64,000 bases of DNA, taken from positions 3,286,001-3,350,000 of the forward strand of contig NZ_JASGIV010000001.1 in NCBI RefSeq assembly GCF_047654805.1. The letters are read 5' to 3'. This document shows positions 9,501-17,338 of this stretch, in pieces. Below the pieces are notes generated by a model that ran no database searches, was not told the DNA's origin, and was given only the letters and a program-made list of their open reading frames with translations. Every line of letters begins with the position of its first letter. The stretch's first letter is position 1. The position numbers were made by a program, and so were the translations under genes. This DNA is from Pelomonas sp047654805 (lineage in GTDB: Bacteria; Pseudomonadota; Gammaproteobacteria; Burkholderiales; Burkholderiaceae_C).

Positions 9501-11398
9501 CCACTGAGCGAGACACCCGATCCGGTTGTGGTCAGCGTGCAGGCTCCCATCGTGGCCGCGCCGGCAACGACACTGACACCATACTGGCTGGCGTTGGCAT
9601 TGAACACGTCATTCAGCGTGTCGGTGACGACGACGCCGGTGGCAGGCTGTGGCCCGGCGTTCACGACCTCGATCTCCCAGACGATGGGCTGGCCCGCCAA
9701 CTGACGGTTGCCGGGCGAGTCACCGACGCCAACGACGCGCTTGAGCACCGAAACATCGGCCTGGTTGCCGCCCGCTTGGGGGTTGACGCCGACGCTGGCG
9801 CAGTTGTTGGCGTTGTCTGGATCAGCGGGCACATTGCTGCCGCTGACGCACATCGTGTTGGTCACGGAGCCACCGGCCACCGTGACCTGAGCGTTCAGAG
9901 TCACGTTGCTCGTTGTCGCATTGACGGCCAGCGCAACGTTGCTGCTATTGCAGGTGATGGTCAGCGGCCCCGTCTGCGGGAAGACCGCACCTGCTGACGA
10001 AATGCAGGTGAAGCCGGCAGGCTGCGTAATGCTGTTGATCTGCAGATTGGCTGGCACGGTATCCGTCAGCGTGATCGTGCCGCTGGACGGAATGGCGCTC
10101 GGGCCGAGGTTGGTAGTGCTGATCGTGTAGTTGAACGGCTGATTGACCGGCACTGCAGCCTGTGGCCAGCTCTTGGCCTTGTTTGCGCGCAGATCGGAAG
10201 ACGGGTCGATGACGGTGGTGTTTACCGAGCCCTGGGCGGGCGTCACGCCAGTAGCGCCGACGGTTGCCGTGTTGATGATGCCGGGGCCGCTGGTCAGCGC
10301 CTGCACGGCCGCCGTGATGCTGCCCAGGGACGCGTTCGCGCCGGCACCGGCCGGGCTGGGCCGAGTACAGGTCAACGTGCCGCCCGCAGCCGGGCAGGTG
10401 CTCGAAGCCGTGCAGCTCCAGCCGCCGCTCGAGAAGGTTGCGCTGACCGGACAGAAGTTGGCGGGCAGCGGGTCGCTCAGTTGCAGATTGCTCGGCGCAT
10501 CGCCGCTGTAGCGCACAGCGAACTGGAAGTTGAAGCCCTGCCCAGTCTGCACCGGGTCCGCGACCGACTTGGTTTTGGTGACGGCCAGGCTGCTGCCCGG
10601 CGTGACGCTGGTGTTTACCGAGGTGGTGTTGTTGCTCGTGTCGCCGTCGCCGACGCCGCCCCCTGCCGCCACGTCGGCGGTGTGGGTGAGGGTCGAACCA
10701 CCGCCGACACCGATGATGCCGTTGAGCGTCACGCTCGACGAAGCACCGATCCCAAGGTTGCCGATCGAACAGCTGACAGTGCTGCCAGCCACCGAGCAGC
10801 CGCCCGGCAGCGTGCCCAGCACCAACCCGGGGGGCACGCTGTAGTGCAGCGTGGACGCAGGCGAGGCGTAGGGCCCGGCATTGGCAACCGTCAGCTGGAT
10901 GTTCAGCGTGCTGCCGGCCGCGGCGGTGGCCGGGGTGTTGATGGCGATGGACAGATCGGCGCCGACGTTGACCGTCGTCGTCTCGCTCTGCGTGGCGCCG
11001 CCGACCGGCGTGGCCGACACGGTCATCGTGCCCGCGGCCGTCGAGGTCACCCGGACCGGCACCTGCACGACGCCCATTGCCGGGATGTTGATGCCGGTGC
11101 AGGTCACCGTGCCCGGGCCCGCCTGCCCCACCGCCATGCCACCGCAGCTCACCCCGCCAGGCAGGCTGCCCATGCCGGCGTAGCGGCCGTTGGCCGGGAT
11201 ATCCACGTTCAGCGTGACGCCCGATTGCGGGCTGCCCCCCGCGTCGGCGACACCGATCTGGTAGGTCACCGTACCGCCTGCCGGCACCGGGTCCGGGCTG
11301 TCTGGCATGCCCGTGATCTGCAGCTGCGCCTGGGCACCGCCGGCTGCAGCCAGGGCGAGGATGGCCAGGATTCGAGAAAACACGCGGTGTGGGCTCAT
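3536..11398 (-). CDS. Giant exported DUF11 / SdrD-Cna-B repeat surface protein
   Basis: 2620 aa. A clear Sec signal peptide opens the protein (MSPHRVFSRILAILALAAAG, cleavage near AQA). Residues to about 1150 are a series of DUF11-type Ig-like repeats, each built around a TD(T)LP core followed by an N-T-A-V strand. They are followed by at least eight SdrD_B/Cna-B-like prealbumin repeats with the signature G-x-V-y-D-x-(D/N)-x-N-G-x-x-D-x-G-E-x-x-(I/L)-x-G-V and a TTTD-x-x-G-x-Y/W-F core. A further DUF11 unit, another SdrD_B unit and an OmpA-like end (LRPQHQDVL...LGESRVAAIK) close the protein. No LPXTG sorting signal is seen, as expected in a Gram-negative. Likely roles are adhesion or a surface/filament layer; this is inference. 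Its stop overlaps the next start, suggesting translational coupling. Confidence 0.8.
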   Translation of the reverse strand: MSPHRVFSRILAILALAAAGGAQAQLQITGMPDSPDPVPAGGTVTYQIGVADAGGSPQSGVTLNVDIPANGRYAGMGSLPGGVSCGGMAVGQAGPGTVTCTGINIPAMGVVQVPVRVTSTAAGTMTVSATPVGGATQSETTTVNVGADLSIAINTPATAAAGSTLNIQLTVANAGPYASPASTLHYSVPPGLVLGTLPGGCSVAGSTVSCSIGNLGIGASSSVTLNGIIGVGGGSTLTHTADVAAGGGVGDGDTSNNTTSVNTSVTPGSSLAVTKTKSVADPVQTGQGFNFQFAVRYSGDAPSNLQLSDPLPANFCPVSATFSSGGWSCTASSTCPAAGGTLTCTRPSPAGAGANASLGSITAAVQALTSGPGIINTATVGATGVTPAQGSVNTTVIDPSSDLRANKAKSWPQAAVPVNQPFNYTISTTNLGPSAIPSSGTITLTDTVPANLQINSITQPAGFTCISSAGAVFPQTGPLTITCNSSNVALAVNATTSNVTLNAQVTVAGGSVTNTMCVSGSNVPADPDNANNCASVGVNPQAGGNQADVSVLKRVVGVGDSPGNRQLAGQPIVWEIEVVNAGPQPATGVVVTDTLNDVFNANASQYGVSVVAGAATMGACTLTTTGSGVSLSGSNCTIATLPICTAGADCPRIQLTVRPHGDGTAANDDFTSTNSAFALSQAEADPNLANNTSATATAYLTARTDVAVAKADNPDPAAVGQLLTYTITASNPAATSASQAYNVMVTDTLPAGLVLVSAATASGGGSCPTQPAVGSTTGPGNNSIVCSWASLARGSQQTVTVQVRAIAALAAALGGPGSVTNSVVISTTTPEVAGGAANNTASEATALSSPTYDLIVNNTDDIDPANVGDAVVYLLTVTNNAASTAENVRLTDTLSNAVGAPTFDAIVGPLPVGVSCDTSGVTVGQAGGSLSCTIPVLGGTGAAATGEPNSVQIRVRLIGASKGTYTNTASVRFVNAALDAFDNPQANNTAAEPTTFRNKADVEVISKTAVQAGTATPVSAVGQAQAFDWLVELRNNGPQSADNDSFTDTLPANLQLAGAPVFTVTSGLFTPAAPTCTGVAGGTVVSCAVSSMPSGATATVRIPVQVVGMPAANSVLTNTAHFVTNGSGDTNGGTDPNGGNNHSSGSVTVMSLSVSGRVYEDLNGNGQPDAGEPGIAGVQIAISGPVNQTTTTDVNGNWSFTVPAGSYTVVETQPAGYQPGITRAGSVTGAGSTAGTVPTSGAGVLSGPNGSTANTIQAIVLAGGGFSINNNFGEVRAASLAGRVYLDADRNGVYSANEEPIGGVAVKLTGTDDLGNTVSLSTTTAAAGGYVFDNLRPGIYGVAETQPESFADGAETVGSAGGNASINDVISGVVLGSGAAATGYNFGEFVTRITVHVFEDPNNDGLPALTDAGIPGVTLTLTGRAFNGTPVSLLAQPTAGGAGYYEFSQVLPSDAAGYTITETQPANYAPGKAHANGQPGEAQPSGNVISGIVVPAVNPPAWLGDYLFGELLGSRIQGRSFYDRDGDGQQGAVAREPGIPGVTITLTGTDGNGNPVNRTMTTDANGDYVFANVAEGRYTLTETRPAGYLPGLTHAGSVTGTGSTPGTVPTSGSGVTTGPLGSDAPVIQNIVLGSAGAGSAQNNFASVRPSALSGHVYIDTAPANGQLDAGEALVPGVNVMLSGTDLYGRNVSLTQATDANGAFAWNGLLPGRYQLDETQPAGMADGAEHLGTVDGVARGTANPGGTNDRFGDIQLASEEQGVDYDFGERGGQIAGQVYVDRNDNGQRDAGEAPIPGVTLTLTGRTASGQAVNLTVTTDAQGRYSFDGLLPSDAAGYAITETQPKSYADGRDAVGRIGGQTVGQADGSDRTGHIVFPGGVGEGYDFGERGASLTGHVINDVDGNTKKDRGDLPLPGVVITLSGMDADGHPVTRVTTTDGQGRYRFDDLPMSGGTGYTLTQQPVPDSTHVGEVPGSLGGSVPAPRQILVALTTTEGGVEYDFFERLNKPSSLTGSVWWDTDHDRQFGASEKPQGGWTVELVACPDGSTGCPPAQGAVIDNRTTGGDGGYRFDNLTPGNYQLRFRDPQGQLVGGEWPTDPVLNGVGGPFPTVSGMPPRISIPVTITAGQDVIRQDLPLDPGGVVFDSVTAEPVAGAQVSIAGPAGFDPAKHLLNGQGTVTTAADGRYQFFLLPGAPAGSYQVGITPPAGYMPSATYPPAKAPLDVVSCSATGVSGPKKGGEACVVSKPAEPVSGQVDPYFMTWLTGGAVSRQVVNNHIPLDKLAAAGSIELRKSTTKLNVRKGEPVPYVITARNAGSVAIGNVTLQDTLPPGFKYLEGSLTVQTLPGGPVVAAQPSIQGRVLTLSLNFAAGESKRISMVLGVGLGVGEGQYVNSVVAQQGAQGREVSNTATAAVRVVPDAMLDCTDLIGKVWDDRNANGLQDQGEPGLAGVRVATVNGQLVTTDTRGRYHIACAAVPKDGTGSNFVLKLDERTLPSGYRVTTENPAAGRATRGKVLKIDFGATVHRVVRLELRSDAFEPGGNALRPQHQDVLTRALAVLPERPSVLRLSYRPATGESVTLGESRVAAIKSEVLKRWAELGRSRELALFDLDVEIEMQTAVVNK

Positions 11399-11508
11399 GG
11401 GGTCAGGGCAAGGTCAGCACTTGCAGATCGAGCGTCATGGGGCGGCTGGCGCCCGCTGTCGAGGACGGGCGGGCGCGGCGGCAGGATGCGGAAGTCAGGC
11501 CGCTGCGG

Positions 11509-12216
11509 TCACGTCGACCGGGTGGTGTCGCCGTCGGCAAACAGCCAGCGCCCGATCAGCGCCGCGGCCACCGCACCGGCCAGCGGGGCCAGCCAGAACA
11601 GCCACAGCTGCTCCAGCGCAGCACCGCCCGCGAACAGCGCGACGCCGCTGCTGCGCGCCGGGTTGACCGAGGTGTTGGTGACGGGGATGCTGACCAGGTG
11701 GATCAGCGTCAGCGCCAGGCCGATGGCCAGCGGCGCGAGGGCCGTGGCGGCCCGGGCCGACGTGGCGCCCAGGATGACCAGCAGGAAGCCACCGGTCAGC
11801 ACGCCTTCGACCAGCGCGGCGGCGCCGAGGCCGTAGCCGCCCGGCGAACGGGCACCGTAGCCGTTGGTCGCAAAGCCGCTGGCGACGAGGTCAAACCCCG
11901 GCTTGCCCGTGGCGATGCAGGCCAGCACGGCCGCGCCGGCCACGGCGCCAAGCAACTGCGCGGTGACATAGGGCACAACACGGGTCGCCGGAAAGCGGCC
12001 GGCGACGCACAGCCCCGCCGTGACGGCCGGGTTGAAGTGGCCGCCCGACACCGGGCCCACGGCGTAGGCCATGGTCAGCACGGTCAGGCCGAAGGCCAGC
12101 GAAACGCCGAGCAGGCCGATGCCCAGCCCGGGAAACGCCGCGGCGATCACGGCGCTGCCGCACCCACCAAGAACCAACCAGAACGTGCCGAGAAACTCGG
12201 CCATGAGCGCCTTCAT
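11509..12216 (-). CDS. aqpZ: Aquaporin Z family water channel
   Basis: 235 aa inner-membrane MIP-family channel. Both pore NPA motifs are present: GGHFNPAVT in the first half and SVNPARS in the second. The opening MAEFLGTFWLVLGGCGSAV is typical of AqpZ, and six hydrophobic helices can be followed. The start at 12216 (MKALMAEF) was preferred over an ATG 14 codons upstream because it matches the family N-terminus and has AAAGG about six bases before it. It should conduct water in osmoregulation. It lies between the CHASE2 kinase gene and the giant repeat protein gene, all on the same strand, with ~110-base gaps on both sides, so it may have its own promoter. No link to the neighbours is evident. 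Confidence 0.93.
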   Translation of the reverse strand: MKALMAEFLGTFWLVLGGCGSAVIAAAFPGLGIGLLGVSLAFGLTVLTMAYAVGPVSGGHFNPAVTAGLCVAGRFPATRVVPYVTAQLLGAVAGAAVLACIATGKPGFDLVASGFATNGYGARSPGGYGLGAAALVEGVLTGGFLLVILGATSARAATALAPLAIGLALTLIHLVSIPVTNTSVNPARSSGVALFAGGAALEQLWLFWLAPLAGAVAAALIGRWLFADGDTTRST

Positions 12217-12330
12217 CCATGCCTTTCGCCAGGCCCTCAACGGCCTTCGTGCGGGCACTGTGTCAGCGAGGCCTGGATGCCCCTAACGCCGATGACAATC
12301 GTTGACAGTTGGCGCTGCGGCGCGCTGCCG

Positions 12331-14283
12331 TCATGCGTCCCGGTCGCCGGGGTCGACAGCAGCCGGCAGGTCCATGAAGAAGCGGTTGCCCGCCGGCAGC
12401 GCCTCCCAGCCTGCCCGGCCGTCATGGCGGCGGGCGACGGCGTCCACCAGCGCCAGGCCCAGGCCCACGCCACCGCCGGAACTGCCGTCGCGCTGGCGGA
12501 AGTGCTCGAACAGGCCGGCCGCGAGCGCCGCGGCGACGGGCGTTCCCTCGCTGTCCACGGCCAGCCGCCAGCCGTCCGGCTGCGGCAACAGCGTGCAGCG
12601 CACGGGTGCCTGGGGGCGGCCGTACTTCAGCGCGTTGTCTATCAGGTTGCCGAGGGCGCGGCGCAGCATCGCACCGTCGGCCTCGGCCAGGCAGGGCTCG
12701 GGCGGCAGCTCGCAGGTCAGGCGCACATCGCGCTGCCGGGCCGCGTCCCAGGCGAGGTCGACAGCCTCGGTCGCGACGTCGCGCAGGTCCAGCAGTTCGC
12801 GCGCATCGGGCTCCGGCGCCTGCGCGCGCGCCAGGTGCAGATAGCCCTCGGCCATCTCCAGCGCGGCGCGCAACTGGGCCTCGATGCGCCCGAGCAGCGG
12901 GTCGCCACGCTCGCCGCCGTGCAGCGCGATCAGCGCCAACGCCCCCGACAGCGGCGCGCGCAAGTCGTGGGACAGGAAGTTCACCGCCTCCTCGCGCTGC
13001 GCCTCCAGCGTGGCCAGGCGCTGTGCGGCGGCCTGCAGCGAATGGATGCGGCGGTCCAGCCCGTCGCCGCGCCGGGCTTCGGACAGCGCGGCGGCCCGGC
13101 CATGCAGCCGCGCTCCCATGCGACGGAACTCGTCGTCCAAGAACCGCATCGCGGTCTCCAGGCGCCGCCAGCTCCACAGGGGATAGGCCGCCAGCACACC
13201 GATCAACGCGGCAGCCGGCCCCCAGCGCACACCGACCTGCAGCAGCCCCCAAGCCAGCATCACCACCAGCGGCAGCATCAGCAGGGTCAGCGCCAGCCCG
13301 ATGCGCGGCGACCCCCAGCGCAGCCCGACCAGCACCAGCGCGAGCGGCAGCACGGCCAGCGCCGCGCTCTGAGCGGCCGTTAGCGGAGACAGCGTCCAGC
13401 CCTCCCGCAGCGCGATGAAGGCCTGGGCATGGGTCTCGACGCCGGACATCAACACCTGCCCGCTGTTGAGCGGCGTCGGGTTCATGTCGGCCAGGCCCGG
13501 CGACGTGGCGCCGACGAAGACGATGGCCCCGCGCAATTGCTCCGGCGGCACCCGGCCGCGCAGCACATCGACGTAGGAGTAGTGCCGAACCGTGCCCGCC
13601 GGCCCGGCAAAGCGCACCAGGAAATGCGCGTCGCGACGCCAGCCGGTGTCGGCATGGACGTCGGTGCCGGCGGATGGCCGGCCACGGGCATCGACGCCAC
13701 CTGCGGCCAGCCCGGCCGCCGCCGGATCGCTCAGGCGCAACACCGCCAGCGCGAAGTACTCCCACGCCAGCGCGCCAAAGCCCTCGCGCAGATAGAGACC
13801 GCGCACCACGCCGTCGGCGTCCAGATCGGTATGGACATGGCCCAGGCCCGCCGCCGCGGCAGCCAACGGCGCGACCGGCAGCGCTACCAGCGCGCCGTTC
13901 GCCGTCGGTGACATGTGCAGGGGCAGCACGACACGCCCCTGGCCACGCATCGCGCGGGCGAGGGCGGGGTCGCCGGTGGGGTCGGGCTCCGACAGGATCA
14001 GGTCCATCCCCACGGCGCTGACGCGGGCCTGCGTCAGGCGCTCCAGCAGCTCGGCGTGCAGCTCGCGCCGCCAGGGCCAGCGGCCCAGCGCCGCGAGGCT
14101 GGTGTCGTCGATGGCGATGATGACGACATCCTGCGGCACGGCCTGCTTGCTGAGGCGCAGCAGGCGGTCGGAGATCAAATCATCGACGGCGCCCAGGCCG
14201 TTGATGGCACCGAGCACCGCCACGGCCGCACAGACGCCGATCCATCCGAGATAGCGCCTCCAGTGCCCGGCGAGGCCCGGCAT
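12331..14283 (-). CDS. CHASE2-domain sensor histidine kinase
   Basis: 650 aa. An N-terminal membrane helix (about residues 8-28) is followed by a CHASE2 extracytoplasmic sensor (about 29-300; hallmarks DDLISDRLLRL, VVIIAIDDTSL, LGRWPWRR, IVFVGATSPGLADM). Three membrane helices come next (about 305-375), then the kinase core with the H-box SHDLRAP. The ATPase domain has N-box NLIDNALKYG and G-box GGGVGLGLALV. The start at 14283 overlaps the stop of the LysM-FecR gene (TGATG). It should autophosphorylate and pass phosphate to the regulator encoded two genes upstream (15956-16663). The signal sensed is unknown; the envelope protein between them may take part. Confidence 0.9.
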   Translation of the reverse strand: MPGLAGHWRRYLGWIGVCAAVAVLGAINGLGAVDDLISDRLLRLSKQAVPQDVVIIAIDDTSLAALGRWPWRRELHAELLERLTQARVSAVGMDLILSEPDPTGDPALARAMRGQGRVVLPLHMSPTANGALVALPVAPLAAAAAGLGHVHTDLDADGVVRGLYLREGFGALAWEYFALAVLRLSDPAAAGLAAGGVDARGRPSAGTDVHADTGWRRDAHFLVRFAGPAGTVRHYSYVDVLRGRVPPEQLRGAIVFVGATSPGLADMNPTPLNSGQVLMSGVETHAQAFIALREGWTLSPLTAAQSAALAVLPLALVLVGLRWGSPRIGLALTLLMLPLVVMLAWGLLQVGVRWGPAAALIGVLAAYPLWSWRRLETAMRFLDDEFRRMGARLHGRAAALSEARRGDGLDRRIHSLQAAAQRLATLEAQREEAVNFLSHDLRAPLSGALALIALHGGERGDPLLGRIEAQLRAALEMAEGYLHLARAQAPEPDARELLDLRDVATEAVDLAWDAARQRDVRLTCELPPEPCLAEADGAMLRRALGNLIDNALKYGRPQAPVRCTLLPQPDGWRLAVDSEGTPVAAALAAGLFEHFRQRDGSSGGGVGLGLALVDAVARRHDGRAGWEALPAGNRFFMDLPAAVDPGDRDA

Positions 14284-15959
14284 CAAGGCCTCGAGGATTC
14301 CAGCGTCCCGCCGCTGCCGACATGCACCGGCCGGCCATCCGATGCACACCATTGGGCCTGCGCCTCCACTTTGCGCGGCGCGCCGAACTCGGAGGGACGG
14401 CCCATCGCGTCGATGGCGCCGATGCGCAGATAGGCCGGCTCACAGTCGTTGAGGGTCTCCAGCGACAGGCGCGGTTCGGCGAGTTCGACGTCCAGCATCG
14501 GCTTCTCGAAGCGCACCTCGCGCGCGATCTGGGCGCGATAGCGCAGGCCCGGCAGCCCGGCCCAGTGCACGCCGGCCGCGTTGACGACCATGTCCTCGGC
14601 CTGCGGCGGCGACGGCAGCGCGCGGATCTCGAAGCTGCGCACGTCGCTGTAGGGCCCGCGCTCCAGCCGCCCGCCCTCGTCCGGCGCCAACGCCGCCACG
14701 CGCCAATGCAGCACGGCGAGCGGCAGTTGCTTCAACTCGAAGCTGCAGCGCGGCGCGTCCTGGGCCACCAGCACGGAGCCAAAGTCGGCCTGGTCCGCCA
14801 CCTGCAACCGGTAGCCGCTGGCGCCGGGCACCTCGGTGCAGCGGAAGGCCTGCACGCCGGGCGACCGCAACTCGTGCTGGCGCGGCTGCTGCGCCAACGG
14901 TGCGACCGGACGTGCCTTGATGCGCAGCGACAGCGTCCGCTCGAGCCCGAGCAGGCCCACGTCGTCGACCGCACGCACGCGCAATGCGTAGCGGCCGTCG
15001 GCCAGTGCCTCGGGCAGGTGGAGCACCGTGCCCTGCTCGACCTGCAGCACCCGGGTGAAGGCCTCGTCCTCGGCAAGCTCGAACCGCAGCGCGGCAACGC
15101 CGGGCGGCAACGCCCAGCGCACGGCCGCAGGCAGGGCCTCGATGGGCCCGCCTGAGGCGTCAAGCGCAGGCGGCAGATCGGGCAGCGGGGGCAGCGGCCG
15201 CAACTGCGGCAACTGGCCCGCACAGACCAGAGCGCCCTGCCCCATCGAAACGGGCAGCGTGGACGACGCCCCGGCCGCGCCGCCCTGCGCCAGCGAGCTC
15301 ACGCCGACCTGGCCTTCGATGACATCCGCCGTCACGCAGCCGCTCGCGTTCCCCGTCGCGACGCCAAAGCGCGTGCCCCGCACGCCGGCCACGGACAGCG
15401 GCGTCTTCACCCTGAACTGCGAGCCGCGCGGCTGCGGGGCGACGCGCAGGTCCAGCCGCCCCTGGTCGAGCTGAATCAGCGTGTTGCGCGCCCCCTCGCC
15501 CTTGCCAGCCTGCGGCAGCTCGCGAAGCCGCACGACGCGGGCGACGCTGTTGGACTGCAACTGCAGCAGCGAGCCATCCAGCAGCTGCAGGCTGACAAAA
15601 CCGAGCGCCGGCACGCGCAGCATGTCCGCCTCTGCGACCAGGTCGCCGATGGCCACCGCGCGGCCATCCAGCGTCACGCCACCGCGCACATAGGCCACCG
15701 CAGCGCTCACGGGACTGCCCTTCATCAACGCGATGGGCAGCAGCAGCTGCTGGCCGGGTTGAAGCCGGTCCGGCTGCCGCAGGCGGTTCAGCCGCGCCAC
15801 TGCGCGCCATTGGCGTGGGTCCTCCAGCTGGGTCTGCGCGATCCGGTAGAGCGAATCGCCTGGCAGCACACGGTAGCTCACGGTCTCCTGTGCGGCGGCG
15901 GCACCCGCGGCCAACACCAGCCCCACCCACAGCGGGGCGCTGAAACGGGGGGCCTTCAT
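14283..15959 (-). CDS. Exported LysM-FecR domain protein
   Basis: 558 aa. A signal peptide (MKAPRFSAPLWVGLVLAAGA) precedes a LysM peptidoglycan-binding domain (about residues 27-75: YRVLPGDSLYRIAQ, then PGQQLLLP). A FecR-type domain follows (about 80-220; VRGGVTLDGRAVAIGD, TPLSVAGVRGTRFGV, VIEGQVGVS). The C-terminal ~330 residues look like tandem Ig/fibronectin-like repeats (LRFELAEDEAFTRVL; GYRLQVADQADF). The start at 15959 forms an ATGA overlap with the regulator stop; an upstream in-frame ATG at 16187 would place 76 low-complexity residues inside the regulator gene and was rejected. The likely site of action is the periplasm, bound to the wall, where it may present a signal to the co-encoded CHASE2 kinase (inference from operon structure). 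Confidence 0.87.
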   Translation of the reverse strand: MKAPRFSAPLWVGLVLAAGAAAAQETVSYRVLPGDSLYRIAQTQLEDPRQWRAVARLNRLRQPDRLQPGQQLLLPIALMKGSPVSAAVAYVRGGVTLDGRAVAIGDLVAEADMLRVPALGFVSLQLLDGSLLQLQSNSVARVVRLRELPQAGKGEGARNTLIQLDQGRLDLRVAPQPRGSQFRVKTPLSVAGVRGTRFGVATGNASGCVTADVIEGQVGVSSLAQGGAAGASSTLPVSMGQGALVCAGQLPQLRPLPPLPDLPPALDASGGPIEALPAAVRWALPPGVAALRFELAEDEAFTRVLQVEQGTVLHLPEALADGRYALRVRAVDDVGLLGLERTLSLRIKARPVAPLAQQPRQHELRSPGVQAFRCTEVPGASGYRLQVADQADFGSVLVAQDAPRCSFELKQLPLAVLHWRVAALAPDEGGRLERGPYSDVRSFEIRALPSPPQAEDMVVNAAGVHWAGLPGLRYRAQIAREVRFEKPMLDVELAEPRLSLETLNDCEPAYLRIGAIDAMGRPSEFGAPRKVEAQAQWCASDGRPVHVGSGGTLESSRP

Positions 15960-16663
15960 GCGCCCGACGCGGGTTCGAGACCAGGCGCGTCGACCTCTTC
16001 CAGCCGGTAGCCATGGCCATAGACCGAGCTGAGGCGCATGCCATTCTCGGGTCGCAGGCGCAGCTTGCTGCGGATGGCGGAGATGTGGGTGTCGACGGTG
16101 CGCGTCGCCAGGCCCGGTTCCAGGCCCCAAACCCGGGACATCAGGTATTCGCGCGACAGCAGGCGGCCAAGTTTCTGGAACATGCAAAGTGCCAAATCAA
16201 ATTCGCGCGGCTTGAGGTCGACGACTTCGTCGTCGACGTAGAAAGTGCGCGACGCAGCCTGCCAGCTGAAGCGGCCAACCCGCTGCAATGCAGTCTGCTG
16301 AGGGTAGGAACGGCGCAGCAACGCGAGCAGCCGCGCCTTGAGCTCGCCGGGCCGCACCGGCTTGGCGATGAAGTCGTCAACGCCGGCCAGCAGCGCCGTG
16401 ACGATGTCGCGCTCATCGCTGCGATGGGTCACCATCATGATGGGCATGCGCTCACCTTCGCGCCGCAGCTGGCGCGCCAGCTCCACGCCCGACAGGCCGG
16501 GCAGTTGCCAGTCCAGCAGCAGCAGGTCGAAGCCCTGCCGCATCTGCGGCTGCAGCAGCGGCGTGGCTTCAGCGAAGGCCTCGCAACGGTAGCCCACATC
16601 CTCGCCCAGCCTGGCGAGCAACTGCGTCTGCTGGAGGTCGTCGTCCACGACGGCAATGCGCAT
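15956..16663 (-). CDS. OmpR/PhoB-family response regulator
   Basis: 235 aa. The receiver domain (about residues 1-115) has the acidic pair VVDDD at 5-9, the phospho-acceptor in LLLLDWQLPG and the conserved Lys in FIAKPVRP. The C-terminal winged helix is OmpR type (LKPREFDLALCMF, SREYLMSRVWG, RTVDTHISAIRSKL, YGHGYRLE). The start at 16663 is preceded by GGAG at good spacing and gives the canonical beginning MRIAVVDDD. It is the first gene of a three-gene overlapping unit and is the natural partner of the CHASE2 histidine kinase. Its target promoters are unknown. Confidence 0.93.
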   Translation of the reverse strand: MRIAVVDDDLQQTQLLARLGEDVGYRCEAFAEATPLLQPQMRQGFDLLLLDWQLPGLSGVELARQLRREGERMPIMMVTHRSDERDIVTALLAGVDDFIAKPVRPGELKARLLALLRRSYPQQTALQRVGRFSWQAASRTFYVDDEVVDLKPREFDLALCMFQKLGRLLSREYLMSRVWGLEPGLATRTVDTHISAIRSKLRLRPENGMRLSSVYGHGYRLEEVDAPGLEPASGA

Positions 16664-17338
16664 GCTCAAGACTCCAGCTTCCGCGCCGGCAACGGCAGGT
16701 CGGCGGCCGGCATCGATTGCCGACGCATGGTTTCGAAACGGTGCAGGAAGCAATTCGCGCCGACTTCGCATGCGGGCGCATCGGCCATCGCCCGCTCGGT
16801 GACGCGCGCAGGAGGGCCTTGACGAGAGCGCCCGCTGGCGCCAGCTCGCGGGTGGTGGGGCGCCACGAGGCCGGTGGGCGGAGCAACCGACCACCAGGCC
16901 GTCATTGCGAGCGCCGCGCCCTTGCGCCCGTGCTCGCGCCGCGGCCAGCGGACACCCGCGAGCAACTCGCCCATGCGGGTGAAATCCTCAGCCGGCGCCG
17001 CTCCCCACGTCTGCAGGCCCAACGTCTCCTGAAAGCAGCGCATCGGCGCGGAAATCCTCTTCGTTCTCAACGACGGCAATGCGCCAGATGCGCGGATTAT
17101 GTTTGCTTTGCTGCGCGACGCATTTTCCAATGCGTAAAGCGCTCGCCATCGCCGGGCACGTGACCGACCTTCCCAGGAGCTTCTGACGTGCGTCGCCGCC
17201 GCCTGGGCTGCAGTGAGCGGCCACGCGACTCCGGCATCATTTTTGCAGCCCCTCCCGGGGCTGAAGCCCGGGTCGGAAGGATGTTCCGCCCGGGGGGCAG
17301 GCCTTCGACGACGTCAAGGCCTTCTCGCCAGGCCGGCG
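16664..17338. other. 675-base stretch without a confident gene
   Basis: No ORF here is clearly real. On the minus strand an open frame ends at 16666, three bases before the regulator start, and could begin at ATG 16974 (102 codons) or 17130 (154 codons). Its product has no recognisable domain and is Arg/Pro rich, as shadow frames in G+C-rich DNA usually are, although its last 40 codons show strong G/C third positions. A REP-like hairpin lies at 17246-17263. The promoter for the regulator-FecR-kinase unit should be in this stretch, but no convincing -35/-10 pair was recognised. Confidence 0.5.
17246..17263. repeat. REP-like palindromic hairpin
   Basis: The arms CAGCCCC and GGGGCTG (7 bp, perfect) flank a TCCC loop, and a further CCCGGGGCTGAAGCCCGGG symmetry overlaps the right arm. 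It lies in the noncoding stretch downstream of the ChaN-like gene. On the minus strand the hairpin is followed by an A run, not a T run, so it does not fit an intrinsic terminator for the ChaN operon. The form resembles dispersed extragenic palindromes seen in other proteobacteria; copy number cannot be judged from one window. Confidence 0.45.

Noticed and set aside
7700..11200. DNA tandem repeats in the giant surface gene
   Set aside because: The repeats are visible at protein level but are diverged at base level, so they are annotated as protein domains rather than a DNA repeat array.
16666..17130. Minus-strand open frame ending 3 bases before the response regulator
   Set aside because: Spacing is suggestive, but there is no recognisable domain, the start is unclear and the composition is shadow-like. 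It is mentioned in the intergenic entry rather than called as a gene.
17240..17263. Intrinsic terminator for the ChaN operon
   Set aside because: The hairpin is followed by A residues, not T residues, on the transcribed minus strand.
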